Assembly (NCBI GenBank): GCA_963693305.1
Contig: OY855904.1
Coordinates: 17,768,496-17,832,495, forward strand
Direction: 5' to 3'
From: Meandrina meandrites
Taxonomy: Eukaryota > Cnidaria > Anthozoa > Scleractinia > Meandrinidae
Length of the DNA: 64,000 nucleotides
The notes under the pieces were generated by a model. It did no database searches and was not told the DNA's origin. It saw nothing but the letters and a program-made list of their open reading frames with translations. The position numbers were made by a program, and so were the translations under genes. Below are positions 1 to 12,500 of this stretch, piece by piece. Position 1 is the first letter of the stretch. Each line of letters opens with the position of its first letter.

Positions 1-244
1 CTCACTAACAGCTTGAACCTTGGACTTGCACGTGATCAGGACGTGCGGCTCGAAACCGCGGCATGAGCGCGAAGCAATTTCGAAGTTGCGGACAAAAGCT
101 AAGCAATTTATTTCGATTTTATTCATTGTTTTGTTCGTACTCGGGAGTAAACAGTTGAAATAGAGCCGATTGTGCCAAGGAACATTTATCGGCGAAAATG
201 TCCGACTTATTAAAGATGTGATGAATTAACTATCTGGACAACTA

Positions 245-478
245 CAACAGCCCTGGTATAATGCTAGCTATAGACTTTAAGAAGGCCTTAGATTCTTTGG
301 AATGGTCATTTATTAAACTCTGTATGGCTAAGCTTCATTTTGGCCATAGTATATGGCGATGGGTGTAACAGCGGTTCTGAACAACGGTTTCATGATGAAC
401 TTCTTTAGTGTAAGTAGGGTAGTGAGACAGGGGTGTCCTCTCTCCTCTCTTTTCTGTGTGGATATGTTGGCTCATAAA
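245..478 (+). pseudogene. LINE reverse-transcriptase fragment, dead
   Basis: Conceptual translation gives an RT fingerprint in two frames. The first part reads LAIDFKKALDSLEW followed by a stop. A shifted frame then reads NNGF...RVVRQGCPLSSLF, matching the (A/F)DF.KAFDS.W and RQGCPLSP.LF blocks of non-LTR retrotransposon reverse transcriptases. The stop, the frameshift and the missing catalytic YADD block and flanks show it is a short inactive remnant. No target duplication or poly-A tail was seen. The L1/Tx1-like style is a guess from the motif wording. Confidence 0.75.
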
Positions 479-1084
479 ATAAAAAATTCTAACCCATGAC
501 CTAGGGAATCTAACCCATGAGAATAGGGAATCTAAAACCCATGGCCTCCCTGATACGAGCTATGATAGACTCATGGTGAGCTACGCCATTTGATAGGTTC
601 GTATGTGGCAAACGCCCTGCATACTGCTAGGATCAGCATTGTCGAAAGCATCATTATTTTATTATTTATTACACATACGATACACATACAGACACTACAG
701 TTACAGTAAAAACCCGGGTATAAGAACCTAGTCGGGTTTAAGGATCTGCTAATAGAAATTTGCCATTTTAATACCCCAAAATATAAGAACGTGTTTAGAC
801 AAGTAAGATCAAGGAGGTTCTTATATGTTGGTTATAGTTAAATTATGATAAACATTTTAACCACGGAGTTTGACGTCGAGATTGCAAATTTATATTACAA
901 GGGAATACTGTGCCAAACTGTTAATTAAAAATAAAAGTATTAATTCCTACAACTCTTGTTATAGAGATAACAGTACATATACATTCTTGTAATTAGTTTT
1001 GTTAGGCTTATGATACAGTTGTGAATAAATACTACAGTTGCTACACATAATACAGTTACTACGCATACGACAGTTACTACACTC

Positions 1085-1490
1085 CCCTAGGGGGGGGGGG
1101 GGTACTCCCTATAATGGCCTATACGGGGATGCTCCGGCCGAAAGGGGTACCTTTTTAGAAGGGTAGGGGTTTCACAAGTTTAGGTATATGAAAGGGTAGG
1201 AAAATCTTCGTTCGGGTATTAAAAAGGGCCTTGAATTAAAACAGATCAAGCAGACGCAACTTATCACTGTTTCATTTTAATTTAGTACCTGCTACGTGAA
1301 AAAAAAAATGACAAGAAGACTTCCTGTTTTAACGAAGAAGGTATATGAAAGGGGTGCCTTTTTCCAATAAAAGGTATACGAAAGGGGTGCATTTTCTGAA
1401 AAAAAAAGGTATATAAAAGGGTAAGGGGTTGGACCTCGGGGCGGAGCCTCCCCGTATAAAACTTTTTTGAATACCTCCCGGGTACTACAC
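1085..1490. repeat. Degenerate AAAGGGGT/GGTATA repeat block
   Basis: After a run of 13 Gs the sequence repeats variants of GGTATATGAAAGGGGT followed by a T-rich stretch, at roughly 1190, 1340, 1372 and 1410. A GC-rich segment around 1430-1460 follows. It looks like an interspersed element with internal degenerate sub-repeats. The short reading frame across it on the minus strand has no protein character. Confidence 0.55.
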
Positions 1491-1732
1491 ATACTACAGT
1501 ATCTACACATACTGAGCCGAAAAACTAAGTATCTTGAAAATATTACGTTTTCAGTCAAATTGTTCATATAAACATTTAATTTGTTAAGCAATATGTCTTC
1601 CTCAATGAGATGAATTGCCTGACACCCGCTCTTGTAACAGTAAGTCGTACTTCCATAAGTATTGATGTAGTCTTTACTAATTTAATACTCATATGTTGTT
1701 TTGTTCGTTTACGCAGGCCCATATTCTTCAAA

Positions 1733-2234
1733 ATGATGAGAAGAACTAGAAGCACTGTTATTTTCATAACTGTCCTATGCTTGCAGTTGGGTCTCTCTCT
1801 TTATGCAAATGTCATCTCTAGGAGAATTATGTTTCCTACATCAAATTCAAGTGTGTTTTACAAACTGAAAGAGTTGACAAGGGAACAAAAGCCGGAAAAT
1901 GCAACTGAGGCACAAACTACAATAACAGTACTGCCGTATGATGATTTCAACACCGAATCACGCGCACATTGGAAAGCGTTTGAACACAAGACAACACAAA
2001 CAGAACTTGTGCGCAATATTACAGTTTTCTTATTCTTGTCGCATCTGCTCCAGCTAATTTGAAAAGTAGAAATTACATCCGCAAAACTTGGGCCTTCGAA
2101 AGGGCCTTTGAACCACGATGGAAAACTGTTTTTCTTATCGCTCAAACTCGAATTCAAAACGAAGTCGAATTCATTGTTAAAGGAAGATAAAGTTTATGGA
2201 GACGTCGTGCGAGCTGACTACTACGATAATTACT
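1733..2234 (+). pseudogene. Truncated GT31 glycosyltransferase pseudogene
   Basis: This is a close copy of the first half of the intact GT31 gene at 5532. It shares the MMR.TR start, the hydrophobic anchor, the FYKLKEL stem and, further on, the RNYIRKTWAFERAF block. A deletion of about 7 bases near 2005 shifts the frame, a second indel lies near 2165, and similarity stops at about 2234, before the DDD catalytic motif. Similarity also runs upstream of the ATG, including a pyrimidine-rich stretch and a splice acceptor AG at 1715-1716. The copy therefore arose by segmental DNA duplication rather than retroposition. It could be transcribed, but it cannot make an active enzyme. Confidence 0.85.
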
Positions 2235-5200
2235 AATCGAAAAAGAAACTTTGAAAACCGATAATCGATATCTGATTAATCTTATTTTCTGCAGACAAAT
2301 AAACGAAGAAGAACGTCATATTGACAAAATCTAATTAAGCCCGGGGCCAAACATGAAAGTTCCATTATCGCTCCCGGTTGGCCTGAAACTCTAATGCTCT
2401 CTCATGCGCCCTCATTGACTTCGAACGTGCTAAAATCGAATTTTTCACGAGAGTCGATGACAATGTTCTCATTACGCGCCACGGCTTAACGGACTTTCGA
2501 CGACTCTCGTTCTTGTTTGGCCGGAGTTGATGATGGTCAAACCCTCGTCAACCCTCATAATCTAGCTTGGCCCGGTCTTTAATCTTTATACATGTATGGA
2601 CGTCTCTGTTGCACGTCTCTTTTCAAAGAGGCTAGATTATCGCTATACTTTAAGCAATGCTGTGGAGCACACTGAAAGTGGTTTTGACATGGAATAGACC
2701 AAAGTATTGTTGTAGGAAAATGTACTATCATACTGGTAAGGTAATCGAGTACGGTGGTCAAATTTGGGCAACATTCTAATGCATTGTACTGAGTTTTGTG
2801 AACTTGACCAATTTCTTTTAGGCATAAATTCATGTTATTGTCACTTGAAATTGTTTTTTCTCTTGTATTCTTATTTTAATTTAGTATTTTATATTAGTTA
2901 GACATGTCGGCACTGAACAGTCCTTTTCAGGGAGATGTCAATAAAGTTTGTATCTTGTATCTACAACCTTGGGCGCAAGTGTTGGAAAATTTTCGCCCCT
3001 TTCCCCCTATCCAATGTTGTTTGAAATATTGTGGTCGATCGATTCAGTTCTCATTTCCAACATTGTACGGGGCGCGGGGAAAATTTCTAAGACAAAATGT
3101 CCAACGTTGTAGCTCAATTTGTATGAAATGCAAGTCATGTAAGTGTGTGATGCTCCGACTAAAACTCGTCCGTTTCCTCCAATTCGCACTAGCGGACAAA
3201 TTTTGTAACAATTGGTAGATTTCATCACTTGTGTGTCACTTGTTACAGAAAACAAGTGCGAATACGTTTTTTGAGACCCAGAACTTGTCAAACAATTCAG
3301 GAAAACAAAGAGGCAGTTGTATTATGATTGGTCCGCGTTGCACGCGTGATACATTTTGTCAAACAATCGCAAAAACAAGTGCGAACGACTTGTTGGACAA
3401 GTGCAAATTTTGTCAAAACGGACAATTCTTCAAAGGGGCCGATGTCCTGCCTCAAGGCAGGACAAGTCATGACAAGTCGCATTCCAACGCCCCTCATAAT
3501 ACCAGATAACAATACGTTGTTGATTGGCTATTGTGTTTGGTCTGGATTGTACTAAAAAACAACAGACAAAATTTTTCCGCGATAGGCGGCAAAATATGTT
3601 TGTGTGCCGAGGTGAGGTCGTGGAAGGATGGTAATACCGGGGTTGGAACAAAAGAATGCGGAGGGAACCAGTTTGTGCCGATAAATGGAGGGGAAAAGAA
3701 ATAGTTTACTTGTCACATTTTCCCCGCAGGTCAGCACAAAAACATCACTTCACGCACACTTCAAATGCAAATCGTTTTAAAATATTTCACCACGTGGACC
3801 TGCCTGATTACTTGATGTTTGCACAAGACGACCGTGCCGAGAAATGTACCAGGATGCCAGAAGCACGTGCAGAGCTATTATAATAATAAGTACACCTTTT
3901 GTTTTCTTCAAAATATCTCTGACTTGTCGCAACAATTTAGTTTTTGTCAAAAATGTTATGACATTTAAAACTTATCCGCTAGTGCGAATCGGCCCTTAGA
4001 GATTTGATCATACAGTAAATAAGTATTGTCATCGGCAATCAAATTTTTTTTGTCTTGCTCTGTAATTATGATTTCAAAATAAATATTCCTGTACTCAGAA
4101 CTATAAAACTTTAAAAGTGTAAAAGGGGTAAAATATTTCGATCGGGTCAACCGATCTTCATCAGCACAAAAAAATAATATGCATGGATGGAATGCTTTAA
4201 TAAAAGCTGGGTTTATATTATATTCATTAGGGTCTCGAGGGGACTAAACAAGTTCCCTGTGTGTTGCCTAATTTGATTTCATTGTTTCTACTCAAAGAGG
4301 GCTTTCGACTCTCAAACAAAGAAAATTCAATGGTTATTCCCTTGTGCGCCGGTACACGAGGACATTGGTTTGCTGGCATCCACTGAGTGTCCCGTGATCT
4401 GGCAATGCGTCCAGTATGCGCCGGTTTTCTGTACACTGTTGTTCCTAGTTTCTTCAGGGTTGTTTGACTTAATCAGACAGCCAAGGAAAGGAAGTTTTTT
4501 TCCGCGTTTTTCTTCGATCTTTCATGTAAACTGAAGGTCTTATACAAAACTACGTGTAGTGTGTAAATCGCATATGCAAATAAGTGTGTCGAAACTTAAT
4601 GCAAAATAAGTTTTTCCTTATTGTTTATTGAGGTGTTTGTGAAAAGCGTCAATTGCGTCTTTGTGTTTTTGTACGATAAAAGTGTGTGTACCAGAGCGGT
4701 ACTCGATGCTGGTCAGCGCGTTCCTGGATGCTTTGCTTCACAGTTTCTGCAATAGCAACCCTGAAAAACTGGCGACCCCGTTATAAGGCTGTTCCGTGCA
4801 ACTGTTTGTAGTGTTTCCTGTTGACAATCAACGTAAGGCAGAGAATCAGTAAGTCCAATTAAGATGTTTTCTGAACGTAACTAGGACCATAGCTATTAAC
4901 AGGCGTATCGAGGCACTTACTTCGGTAAAAGTTTTGAATTTGCTTTTACCTTTCATGTTCCTGTAAGAAGCTATGCATTACTAGTAAGTAAGTTAATGTG
5001 AAAGAAGTTTCTCTTTGTCTGAAATTGCCTTGGTAATTCGTCTGGCTACTGCCCTTGTAACGGTAATGTAGCTCGATGTAACAGTAGATTGCTGGATGGC
5101 GGTTCCGGACTAAGTGCACTGTATAGCCAATTGAAGTGGAATACTGATGGTGAACAGTGATTTCACATCAGAAGACACAAGTTTATAGTCCGCGTCAGGT

Positions 5201-5531
5201 ATCTGTTCTTGCAGGTGGCCGCAGTTGTGTACTTATTAAGGCGCTTACCATTAGTCGGAACTGGCCGGCCGGTCCCGTGTTTTTGAATGTGAAATGAGCC
5301 TTTTTCACGAGTATTCGCACAAATCCACCACAACCGTGTATAATATTCATGTATTGACTGATTTGCTAGGTGCTCGATGCTGATCACCGCGGCCAGTTCG
5401 GTAAGCGCCCTTATAAACAACAAATCGCACTTTCATAAGTATTGTTATAGTGTTTGCCAATTTTTACTCTGTGACTGTTTTGTTTTGTTCGTTCACAGCG
5501 CACAGGCCACGGGGATCCCATACTCTTCAAA
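2235..5531. other. Intergenic between the GT31 copies
   Basis: No convincing gene. The stretch holds a possible inverted-repeat element (3183-3988). It also has several short segments resembling the GT31 5' region, for example the CTCGATGCTG(A/G)TCA block near 4705 and again near 5373. A splice acceptor AG at 5497-5498, preceded by TTTTGTTCGTTC, lies just before the intact gene, so a noncoding 5' exon of that gene probably lies here. Confidence 0.5.
3183..3988. mobile_element. Possible DNA transposon with TTCGCACTAGCGG ends
   Basis: The left end reads TTCGCACTAGCGGACAA and the right end is its inverted counterpart TTCGCACTAGCGGATAA. The motif CAAGTGCGAA recurs inside near 3252 and 3377. No clear target duplication was seen and no transposase is encoded. 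The element is about 0.8 kb and non-autonomous if real. Confidence 0.4.
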
Positions 5532-6599
5532 ATGATGAGAAAAACTAGAAACATTGTCTGGTTTTTCATCGTTGTTTTCATAACTGTTGCAGGCTTGCAG
5601 TTGGGTCTCTCGTTTTATGCGGATTTCTTCTCTGGGAGATTTATATTTTCTCCATCAACTTCAAGTGAGTTTTACAAACTGAAAGAGCTGGCAAGTAAAC
5701 AAAAGCTGGAAAATGCAACCGAGGCACAAACAAGAACAACAGTACCGCCATATGCAGATTTCAACACCGAATCACACGCAAATTGGAAAGCGTTTGAACA
5801 CAAGACAACTCTAATCACTAACAGAACTTGTGCTCAATATTACAGTCTTCTTATTCTTGTCTCCTCTGCTCCAGCTAATTTAAAAAGAAGAAATTACATC
5901 CGAAAAACTTGGGCGTTCGAAAGGGCCTTTAAACCACGATGGACAACTGTTTTTCTTATCGCTCAAACGCGAATACAAAGCGAATCGAGTTCACTGTTAA
6001 AGGAAGATGAAGTTTATGGAGACCTCGTGCGAGCTAGCTTCTACGATCATTACTGGAATCAGACCCGCAAGATACAAATGGGCTTCGAATGGGCAACCTT
6101 GTATTGCAAGTTCTCGTTTCTTTTAAAGACTGACGACGATGTTTTTGTGAACTCTGCAGGACTTCTTTCTTTCTTAAATGCGCCCACCACTCCAAAGAAA
6201 GGGCTTTTCCTGGGAAATCATTATCAAAACCCTTTGGTGTATAGGGGTGGCAAATGGAAAGTAACCAAAGAAGAATATAGGGAGTCACACTATCCAGATT
6301 TCTGTCCCGGTTTTGGATATGTTTTATCCCACGATGTTGTAATCTCATTTGTCAAAGCTTTTGCCTTTGTACCATACTTCAGACTGGACGATGTCTACGT
6401 CGGTATGCTAGCGAACAGAACTGGGATAAAAATTATACACAATACCGGTTTTGAATTAGATTCACGAAGGCAATGCATTCCGAATGCGGGCACTTTATTA
6501 AGGCACGGATTTTATGAACAATTTCAAAACCCGGAAGATTGCCTGCTTGAGATTTTTAATAGAGCCACAAAAATTCTTGAATCAGGTTTGTTGAAATAG
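5532..6599 (+). CDS. Beta-1,3-galactosyltransferase-like (GT31)
   Basis: A complete 355-residue type II Golgi glycosyltransferase in one coding exon. A short cytoplasmic tail precedes a signal-anchor at about residues 8-28, followed by a stem. The GT31 catalytic blocks come in order: RRNYIRKTW near residue 119, FLLKTDDDVFVN near 201 (the DxD metal and nucleotide-sugar site), YPDFCPGFGYVLS near 257, and LDDVYVGML near 286. Length is typical of B3GALT/B3GNT enzymes. Donor (UDP-Gal or UDP-GlcNAc) and acceptor cannot be told from the sequence. A splice acceptor at 5497-5498 suggests a 5' noncoding exon, and AATAAA occurs about 150 bases after the stop. A truncated paralogue lies 3.8 kb upstream. 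The family call is secure and the specificity is open. Confidence 0.95.
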   Translation: MMRKTRNIVWFFIVVFITVAGLQLGLSFYADFFSGRFIFSPSTSSEFYKLKELASKQKLENATEAQTRTTVPPYADFNTESHANWKAFEHKTTLITNRTCAQYYSLLILVSSAPANLKRRNYIRKTWAFERAFKPRWTTVFLIAQTRIQSESSSLLKEDEVYGDLVRASFYDHYWNQTRKIQMGFEWATLYCKFSFLLKTDDDVFVNSAGLLSFLNAPTTPKKGLFLGNHYQNPLVYRGGKWKVTKEEYRESHYPDFCPGFGYVLSHDVVISFVKAFAFVPYFRLDDVYVGMLANRTGIKIIHNTGFELDSRRQCIPNAGTLLRHGFYEQFQNPEDCLLEIFNRATKILESGLLK

Positions 6600-6750
6600 T
6601 CCCACACAGTGTATACATACAGAAATCGTTTTACTTTTAATGGCCGTTAAACAAGCACTGAACTGCTGAATTACTATGTAAACACATCCGCCGAAAAAGG
6701 CCATAAAATGTTTCTATGTTGGAATTTAGCCTCTTGTCGAGGAATAGAGG

Positions 6751-6756
6751 AATAAA
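6751..6756 (+). terminator. Likely poly-A signal of the GT31 gene
   Basis: AATAAA about 150 bases after the stop codon of the GT31 gene, in an AT-rich context. It is the first canonical hexamer downstream of the stop. Confidence 0.5.
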
Positions 6757-7481
6757 ATGTCAAAGGAGAAAATCTTGTTTATTCCTTGGAGCAACGAAGA
6801 AAATATTTCTGAAATATTACCAAACTATTTTTTCGATTCAATTAAATTCAAATGTCATTATTTAACCATAATATAAACATAGGTACACATTAGGATCACA
6901 AGCATTAATATAAAGTCAATCAACGTGACATATTGATGTTGGCAATTGCGTTTCATTTTCAGCCAAATAAGTCAATGTATGAGAATGTTCCTGAGAATGC
7001 TCCGAAAATTGCTCTAAAAATAGTACATGTAGAAAACGATTTGAATTATTGCGTTCTTTTGACGTCTCTGTGTTTCTGGAGTGGGTTTAAATTCGTTATT
7101 TAGACGAGTTTTACGTTCTGAGGTTTTTCTTCCCCGAAAAAAAACGTCACAAAAATTCACCAAAATGTTTTAGACGCTGATTTCACAAATCATGTATTTA
7201 TAATAGCATAAGCGGCCACCGAACATGATGGCAAGCAGGTGATTCCTCAGAAATAAAAGTTGTCGAAGGATTTTTCTGAAACTTTCCCTAAATATTCTTT
7301 ACTGACCAAACACCGTTTCGAAAATAAAATAAAAAAGATAGTTCACCGTGCAGCAAAAGAAATGCGATGGGCCAATTTTACCCCATTTATGCCTGTACTG
7401 CTGGTATTAATCGCGCCTGTTATTGCATCGGTCTCAACGTTAACCAGGTTTTAACTTTTGACATTTTTCGGTAGCTGGAAG

Positions 7482-7545
7482 CAAAGTTTAGTTAATTAAA
7501 GTAAAAGCAAAGTTTAGCAAAGCAAAGCAAAGCAAAGTATATTAA
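7482..7545. repeat. Short AAAGC-type satellite
   Basis: AAGTTTAG and GCAAAGCAAAGCAAAG units follow one another. Simple-sequence DNA with no coding potential. Confidence 0.7.
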
Positions 7546-7996
7546 AGTAAGTATATTATTTATGGCAAAATCACACAATTTCAAATGACATCCACTCTCG
7601 TTCATCCAGTCTTAGTTTTCAAGGTCAAAATTTGCGTGCTTCGGAAACGGTTTTGTGCACGCTTTAAGATATATCTTGTTTTCCTTCCAAAAATTTTTTA
7701 CACCAAAGTTATGCAATAAAAATATGGGTCACCGTCCTTGTTTATGACAAAACGGCGATTTATCGCCTACCCGAGCCAAGCTGTATAGAAAATGCCGCCA
7801 TTTTGTTTATTGCGTGTGTGCTAATTGCGCGTAAGATTCTGCGCAGTAAGGGTGCGCAATACAATACTAAGGGGTTGGCCACTTATTATCAGCTGCTGCC
7901 ACAGTAATGATATCAAACAAACGCCCAGTCACTGGTAAATAAGTTGTGGTCATTCTTGACATTAGTCAAGTTACCTGTTAAGCAACCTTAGGTTAA

Positions 7997-8643
7997 GGGG
8001 GGTGACTCTTAACTACCGATTTGTTTCTAAGGCAGGTTTCTAATTGCTATATTTTGGAAACAAGACATCATACAGATACGCTTTTTGCACGAGTTTGTTC
8101 TATTGACGATTCCTCCAAGAGTTTCAGGTCACGGTCATATTTAACGCGCCACGTGACCAGAACAGAATAAACCCTAAAACTCAAACAGCGGATAGATTCT
8201 AAAATTAAAGTGAGTGTCAATAGATAAAGAACGTGCACATGCGTAATGTGACGTATCTTTTTTGTGAAATTCGCATTATTATATGAGTTATGGGGTAATA
8301 AACACTCATATTTACAGACTTTCATCAGCAGCGTTTCCTTTTTTCGTGTAAATGGTAAAAGCATGCGTCAGATTATAAAGACGGCTACGTTATCTCTGAT
8401 TCGTAAGAGAAATCTGAACTTTACCTTGTTTCCGTGGAGTTTTAGGGATTTTAAATTCAAACGCGCGGTTTGGGACTGGCACTAGTTTCGCACGCGCAAT
8501 GATATATTTTTTAAAGCATGTGTACCCCCAAATAAAATTAACGATTCAGTGTTACAAAAAGCTTCAAAGTCGCCTGCTTCAAAATACAGTCTTCAGCAAT
8601 TCCTTAGCAACTGCTCCAGATCTGTAGTTAAGAGTCTCCCCCC
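7997..8643. mobile_element. TTAA-flanked non-autonomous DNA transposon
   Basis: The ends form an inverted repeat about 20 bases long with one mismatch: GGGGGGTGACTCTTAACTAC on the left, and the complement of GGGGGGAGACTCTTAACTAC on the right. TTAA flanks both sides (7993-7996 and 8644-8647). TTAA target duplications are typical of piggyBac and Kolobok superfamilies. The 647-base interior encodes no transposase, so this is a MITE-like derivative. The superfamily is inferred only from the target site. Confidence 0.75.
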
Positions 8644-9469
8644 TTAACTTTCATAACAAAAAATGAACTCCATGACCCCAGCCCATCTTTAATGACTGAC
8701 TTATTATCAGCATGTCATGATACAACTTGTTGCAAAGTGTAAAAAATCTATCTAGGGGGTCTAGAGTCACCTTAAAGTTTTGAAAATCTAAGAAGGGGCC
8801 TTTTAGAAAGGTCACGTTTCTTCAATGCAAAATAGCGTGAAACAGAATCAAGGAATTACATGAAGACGGCACCAACCAGGCCCCGGGAACCAGGCTAACC
8901 CGGGAGTGCTATTTAGGCTAACCTAAGTACAATTGAGGTACACTCTGGTTAGCCTGAATATCACTCAGGTTAGCCTGTTTACGGGTAGCTCTCAATCCGA
9001 TGGTAATGGGTTTTGCTTGTTTCGGTGATTTTGTTTCGTTTCGGTGGTTTTGCTCGTTTCGGTGGTTTCGTTTCGTTGTTTCGGGTTTTAGTACATGCCG
9101 CCAAGAGCGGCCGTGGCCGCTCAGTTATAGGGGTTCGATTGTACATTGATTATTTTTTTAAAAAACGAGCCTTTTTACTGATTAGTTTATTTGTGCGGAA
9201 CTTTATCTTTCAAAACCCTAGTAGTAATTTCACAACCTCTAACGTCAAACGCCAAACCTCAGTTTGAAGTCAGCAGCAAACGCGAGTCTAAAGATTTCTG
9301 TGTGTGTGAGATCTCCTTCTAAGCTCCTGAAAATGTATCGAGCCCGTCGAGCCAAGAGAACGGAAGGTAGCCAGGGTAAGGCAGTCCCCACGTGAAGCTC
9401 TTTATGGGACTTGGCGCAGGACCATTCCCAGTGACTTGTCCCTTCTTGTGTGTCGACCTTATTGGCCAC

Positions 9470-9547
9470 GCGGATTCTTGCGCCCGGCGCGCAATGCATA
9501 GCGGTCGCGCACCTCACTGGGGCCGCGGGGTGGTCACTCATTCCAAA
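9470..9547 (+). promoter_or_regulatory. CpG-rich PTPA promoter with YY1-like start
   Basis: A short CpG-rich block (GCGCCCGGCGCGC, GGTCGCGCACC, GGCCGCGGGG) lies directly before the PTPA start. The start codon sits in CAAAATGGCGGCTT, a match to the YY1 core AANATGGCGGC that often overlaps the start of TATA-less housekeeping genes. No TATA box was seen. This fits constitutive expression of a PP2A cofactor. Confidence 0.5.
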
Positions 9548-12500
9548 ATGGCGGCTTCGGAGCAAGGTGAGTGTCAACTCGTTTTACCTGGAAAAAGTCC
9601 ACAGTTTCACAGCGAAATGGCCTCAAAGAGGCGTTATTTACTGTCAGCCTAACAAAAAATTAATGTCTCGTTTTATTGCATTTTTCAGCGCCAATCTTCG
9701 TGCAACCGACGCGGGAAATTTTGAGTCTAAAGGATCTCACAAAGTGGGAGAAGTCTCAGGTCAGATTTACCATCGCCAGTTTACGTCCATGTTGTTCAGA
9801 TAACCAAATCAGTCAATCAAATCAAATCAATAGTACAAAAATCACAACATTGGGATCGCTATGGGCTTTTTTTTTAATCTTTTGTCATCTAATGTTCTGT
9901 AGTTAATGTACTTTAAATGTAATTTCATACGACTCTTAGGAAGACCATATGCATGTATGTGATGATGATTATGATACTATGAAGGGCATCCAGTCAACTC
10001 TATTAGGATTTTATTGGCTGCCATACAAATGCGGATACTGTTTTTGCTACAATAACCAAGCACCCATCCTCGACAAACACTGTTCCTTGAATAAGTGCCC
10101 CCATGTTATATTAACCCACCACTAGCCTTGAAAAGCCATCATAATGGGGCAAGATAAATCTTTGGAACTTTAGAACCTGCAGAAAAAGTTAGTTGCCCAG
10201 CAAGGCTAGTTCTTGGATGGATGACCAACTTGGAATTCCCCAGGTTGCAGATTTCTTAATTTCTTTTTTTCTCTTTGTTTCTTGCTCTTTCCATTTCCTT
10301 TTGTTTTCTTTCTTTGAATTTGATTTGAATTCGGTTTGCAAAATAAGTCAATTTTTTTATAGATTGCACAGGTTCCACTGGGTCACCTCAACTTGGAGAA
10401 AGTGCTTGCCTTGGTTGTTCAAAGCTGGATAATGCTATCCACTGGATAAGTTGCTATCTAGTGGATAGTATAGTTTGTTTTGTTGATGCTGAATAGAGAT
10501 TTCAGTATCTGGTGGACAGCGTTATTCACCCTTTGAACAACCAGGTCAAGGTTATTATCATGTATCAAGATACTGCTGGAACTTACTGTTGAACATCGGA
10601 CATTGTGTGACTAAATTTTGAAATTTCCGACTGATTTTATGGTATGGTCGGACATCATGTCCAAACATCAAAATAACTTTAGTTAGCTTTTTTCCCATGA
10701 AGATCTTGCTTACAGATCACATTTGCTTTTAAACATGTTAAAAATCCAAAATCATACAGATCCGTGTTTTGTTTGGCTGTACAAATGTCAAACATCCATA
10801 AATACGAAACTAACATTGCATTGCTAAGCATTCTCATTGCTTCATGCATGCCTAGGGATTGAGTCATCAGTTTATGCAAATAATGCTCTAATTATGGGTT
10901 AGAGACTGTTGTGAGTGTTTTGTTTACAAATACACGCACACGCTGGCTGCACAATCAGGGCATCTGACAGGATGCGGTGGTGCGGATCCGCATAATTCAC
11001 CGACTTCCGCATCTTCCGCATCTTGAGAACATTTTCCGCATAAAAAAGAGAAATTTGTTTCATATTAATGATTAAGCAGCTGTTTACCATCCTTACAAGC
11101 ATAAATTTCGAATAAATTGATTATTTTGACACAGTTTTTCTCCCAAAATAGCGACGAAAACACGGCACTTCGATCGTGAGCAATTTTTAACCTCCAGGCG
11201 TTCCACGCGTCTTTTCGTGATGGGCCTGGACACGAGTTGTCTTCTTTCGCTTCTTTCGCTCGTTCGGTCTATCGAAAATTCTTCTGTGGTTACCTATAGT
11301 ATATGGATAAATTTGTCATCAAAGAGACCAAGAAGAAGGATCCCCACTTCACTGTTGACTTACGGGCTAGATGAGCGACGAATTAAGTGAAGCGAGCTTG
11401 AGGCCGCAAAGTGGCCTGTGAGCGACGTGCCATAATGAAGACGAAGGACTTTGTTGAAAGTCTAATATCAGCAAAGGATTGAGTGAACCAGTATCCTGGA
11501 GTTTTCTATGTAGATAATGGATTGTTATTTTGTTGAACGTGCAATGTTGTAGTAGATCACGTAGCACCTTGAATTGTATTGTTCATGTATAAGAAGAAAA
11601 TCAACTTCAGCCAACAAAATAACGGTTGTGTTATTTTCATTGAACATCGCATAATTGATAACTTAAAGATAATTTCATAACATACCAAATACAAATGAAA
11701 ATAATTGGAAAAGCCCAAATACCAAATATAATTTTTTCTGTTTAAAATTAGCCTGCGAGCAGACTCTCGGCTTCTGGGGCAGCTTGATTTCGGCTGCATG
11801 AAAAGATGTGATTTTTGGCGAGCGAAGCGAGCCGAAAATTTTCCGCATAATCCGACGTGTTTTCCGCATAATCAACACTTTCTTCCGCATAATGTTCCTG
11901 AAAATTTCCGCATAATTTGTGATTTTTTTCCGCACTCTATCAGATGCCCTGCACAATGAACGAGAAATTTTCAATACTGAAATTTTCAATATTTTCAGTA
12001 TTGAAAATTTCGAGTTCATTGTGCTGCCAGCAAGTGCGTGTATTTGTAAACAAAACACGAACCAACAGCCTCTAACCCTTTTAATATACAATCTGAGTAC
12101 ACTGCACGCAATACACAATTTCGCGAATTTTGATCAAGAATTTTAATAAATAAGAATTCAGTTGTATCTAAGTAGTACAAAATTATACTGGCGTAGTTTA
12201 AGAATATCGAAATCACAAAAACCTTTACGTAATCAAATATAAAGGGGGCTAAAAATCATTCACAACATCGTTCATAAGCTGAAAACGTTCACAAAAAAGT
12301 CAGCCATTGTCAATAATGCACGATTTTTATGCGTTATTGTCAATAACTGTCGGAGTTTACTGACGTCAGGTAAAGTAAAATCACGTGGTCGATTTTGGAC
12401 AGTGAACGAAGATTGTATATTAATGCTAATTAATGTCCAACCAAATTTGCAATATATCCAGTCAAAATAGAGATTTGCAAGAACACATGTATGTCCTGCT

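Larger units (their letters stand above)
6760..9470. other. Intergenic between GT31 and PTPA
   Basis: No gene recognised. The stretch holds a short AAAGC-rich satellite (7482-7545) and a TTAA-flanked element (7997-8643). It also has a cluster of AGGCTAACC and GGTTAGCCT short inverted motifs at 8890-8980 and a TTTCGGTGG-rich low-complexity run at 9015-9085. Small reading frames here lack protein features. Confidence 0.5.

Noticed and set aside
9245..9577. 110-codon minus-strand frame over the PTPA promoter
   Set aside because: A shadow frame in CpG-rich DNA without domain features.
11675..12118. 147-codon minus-strand frame
   Set aside because: It reads through the right part of the nested transposon and MITE, including the TTCCGCATAA repeats, so it is not a gene.
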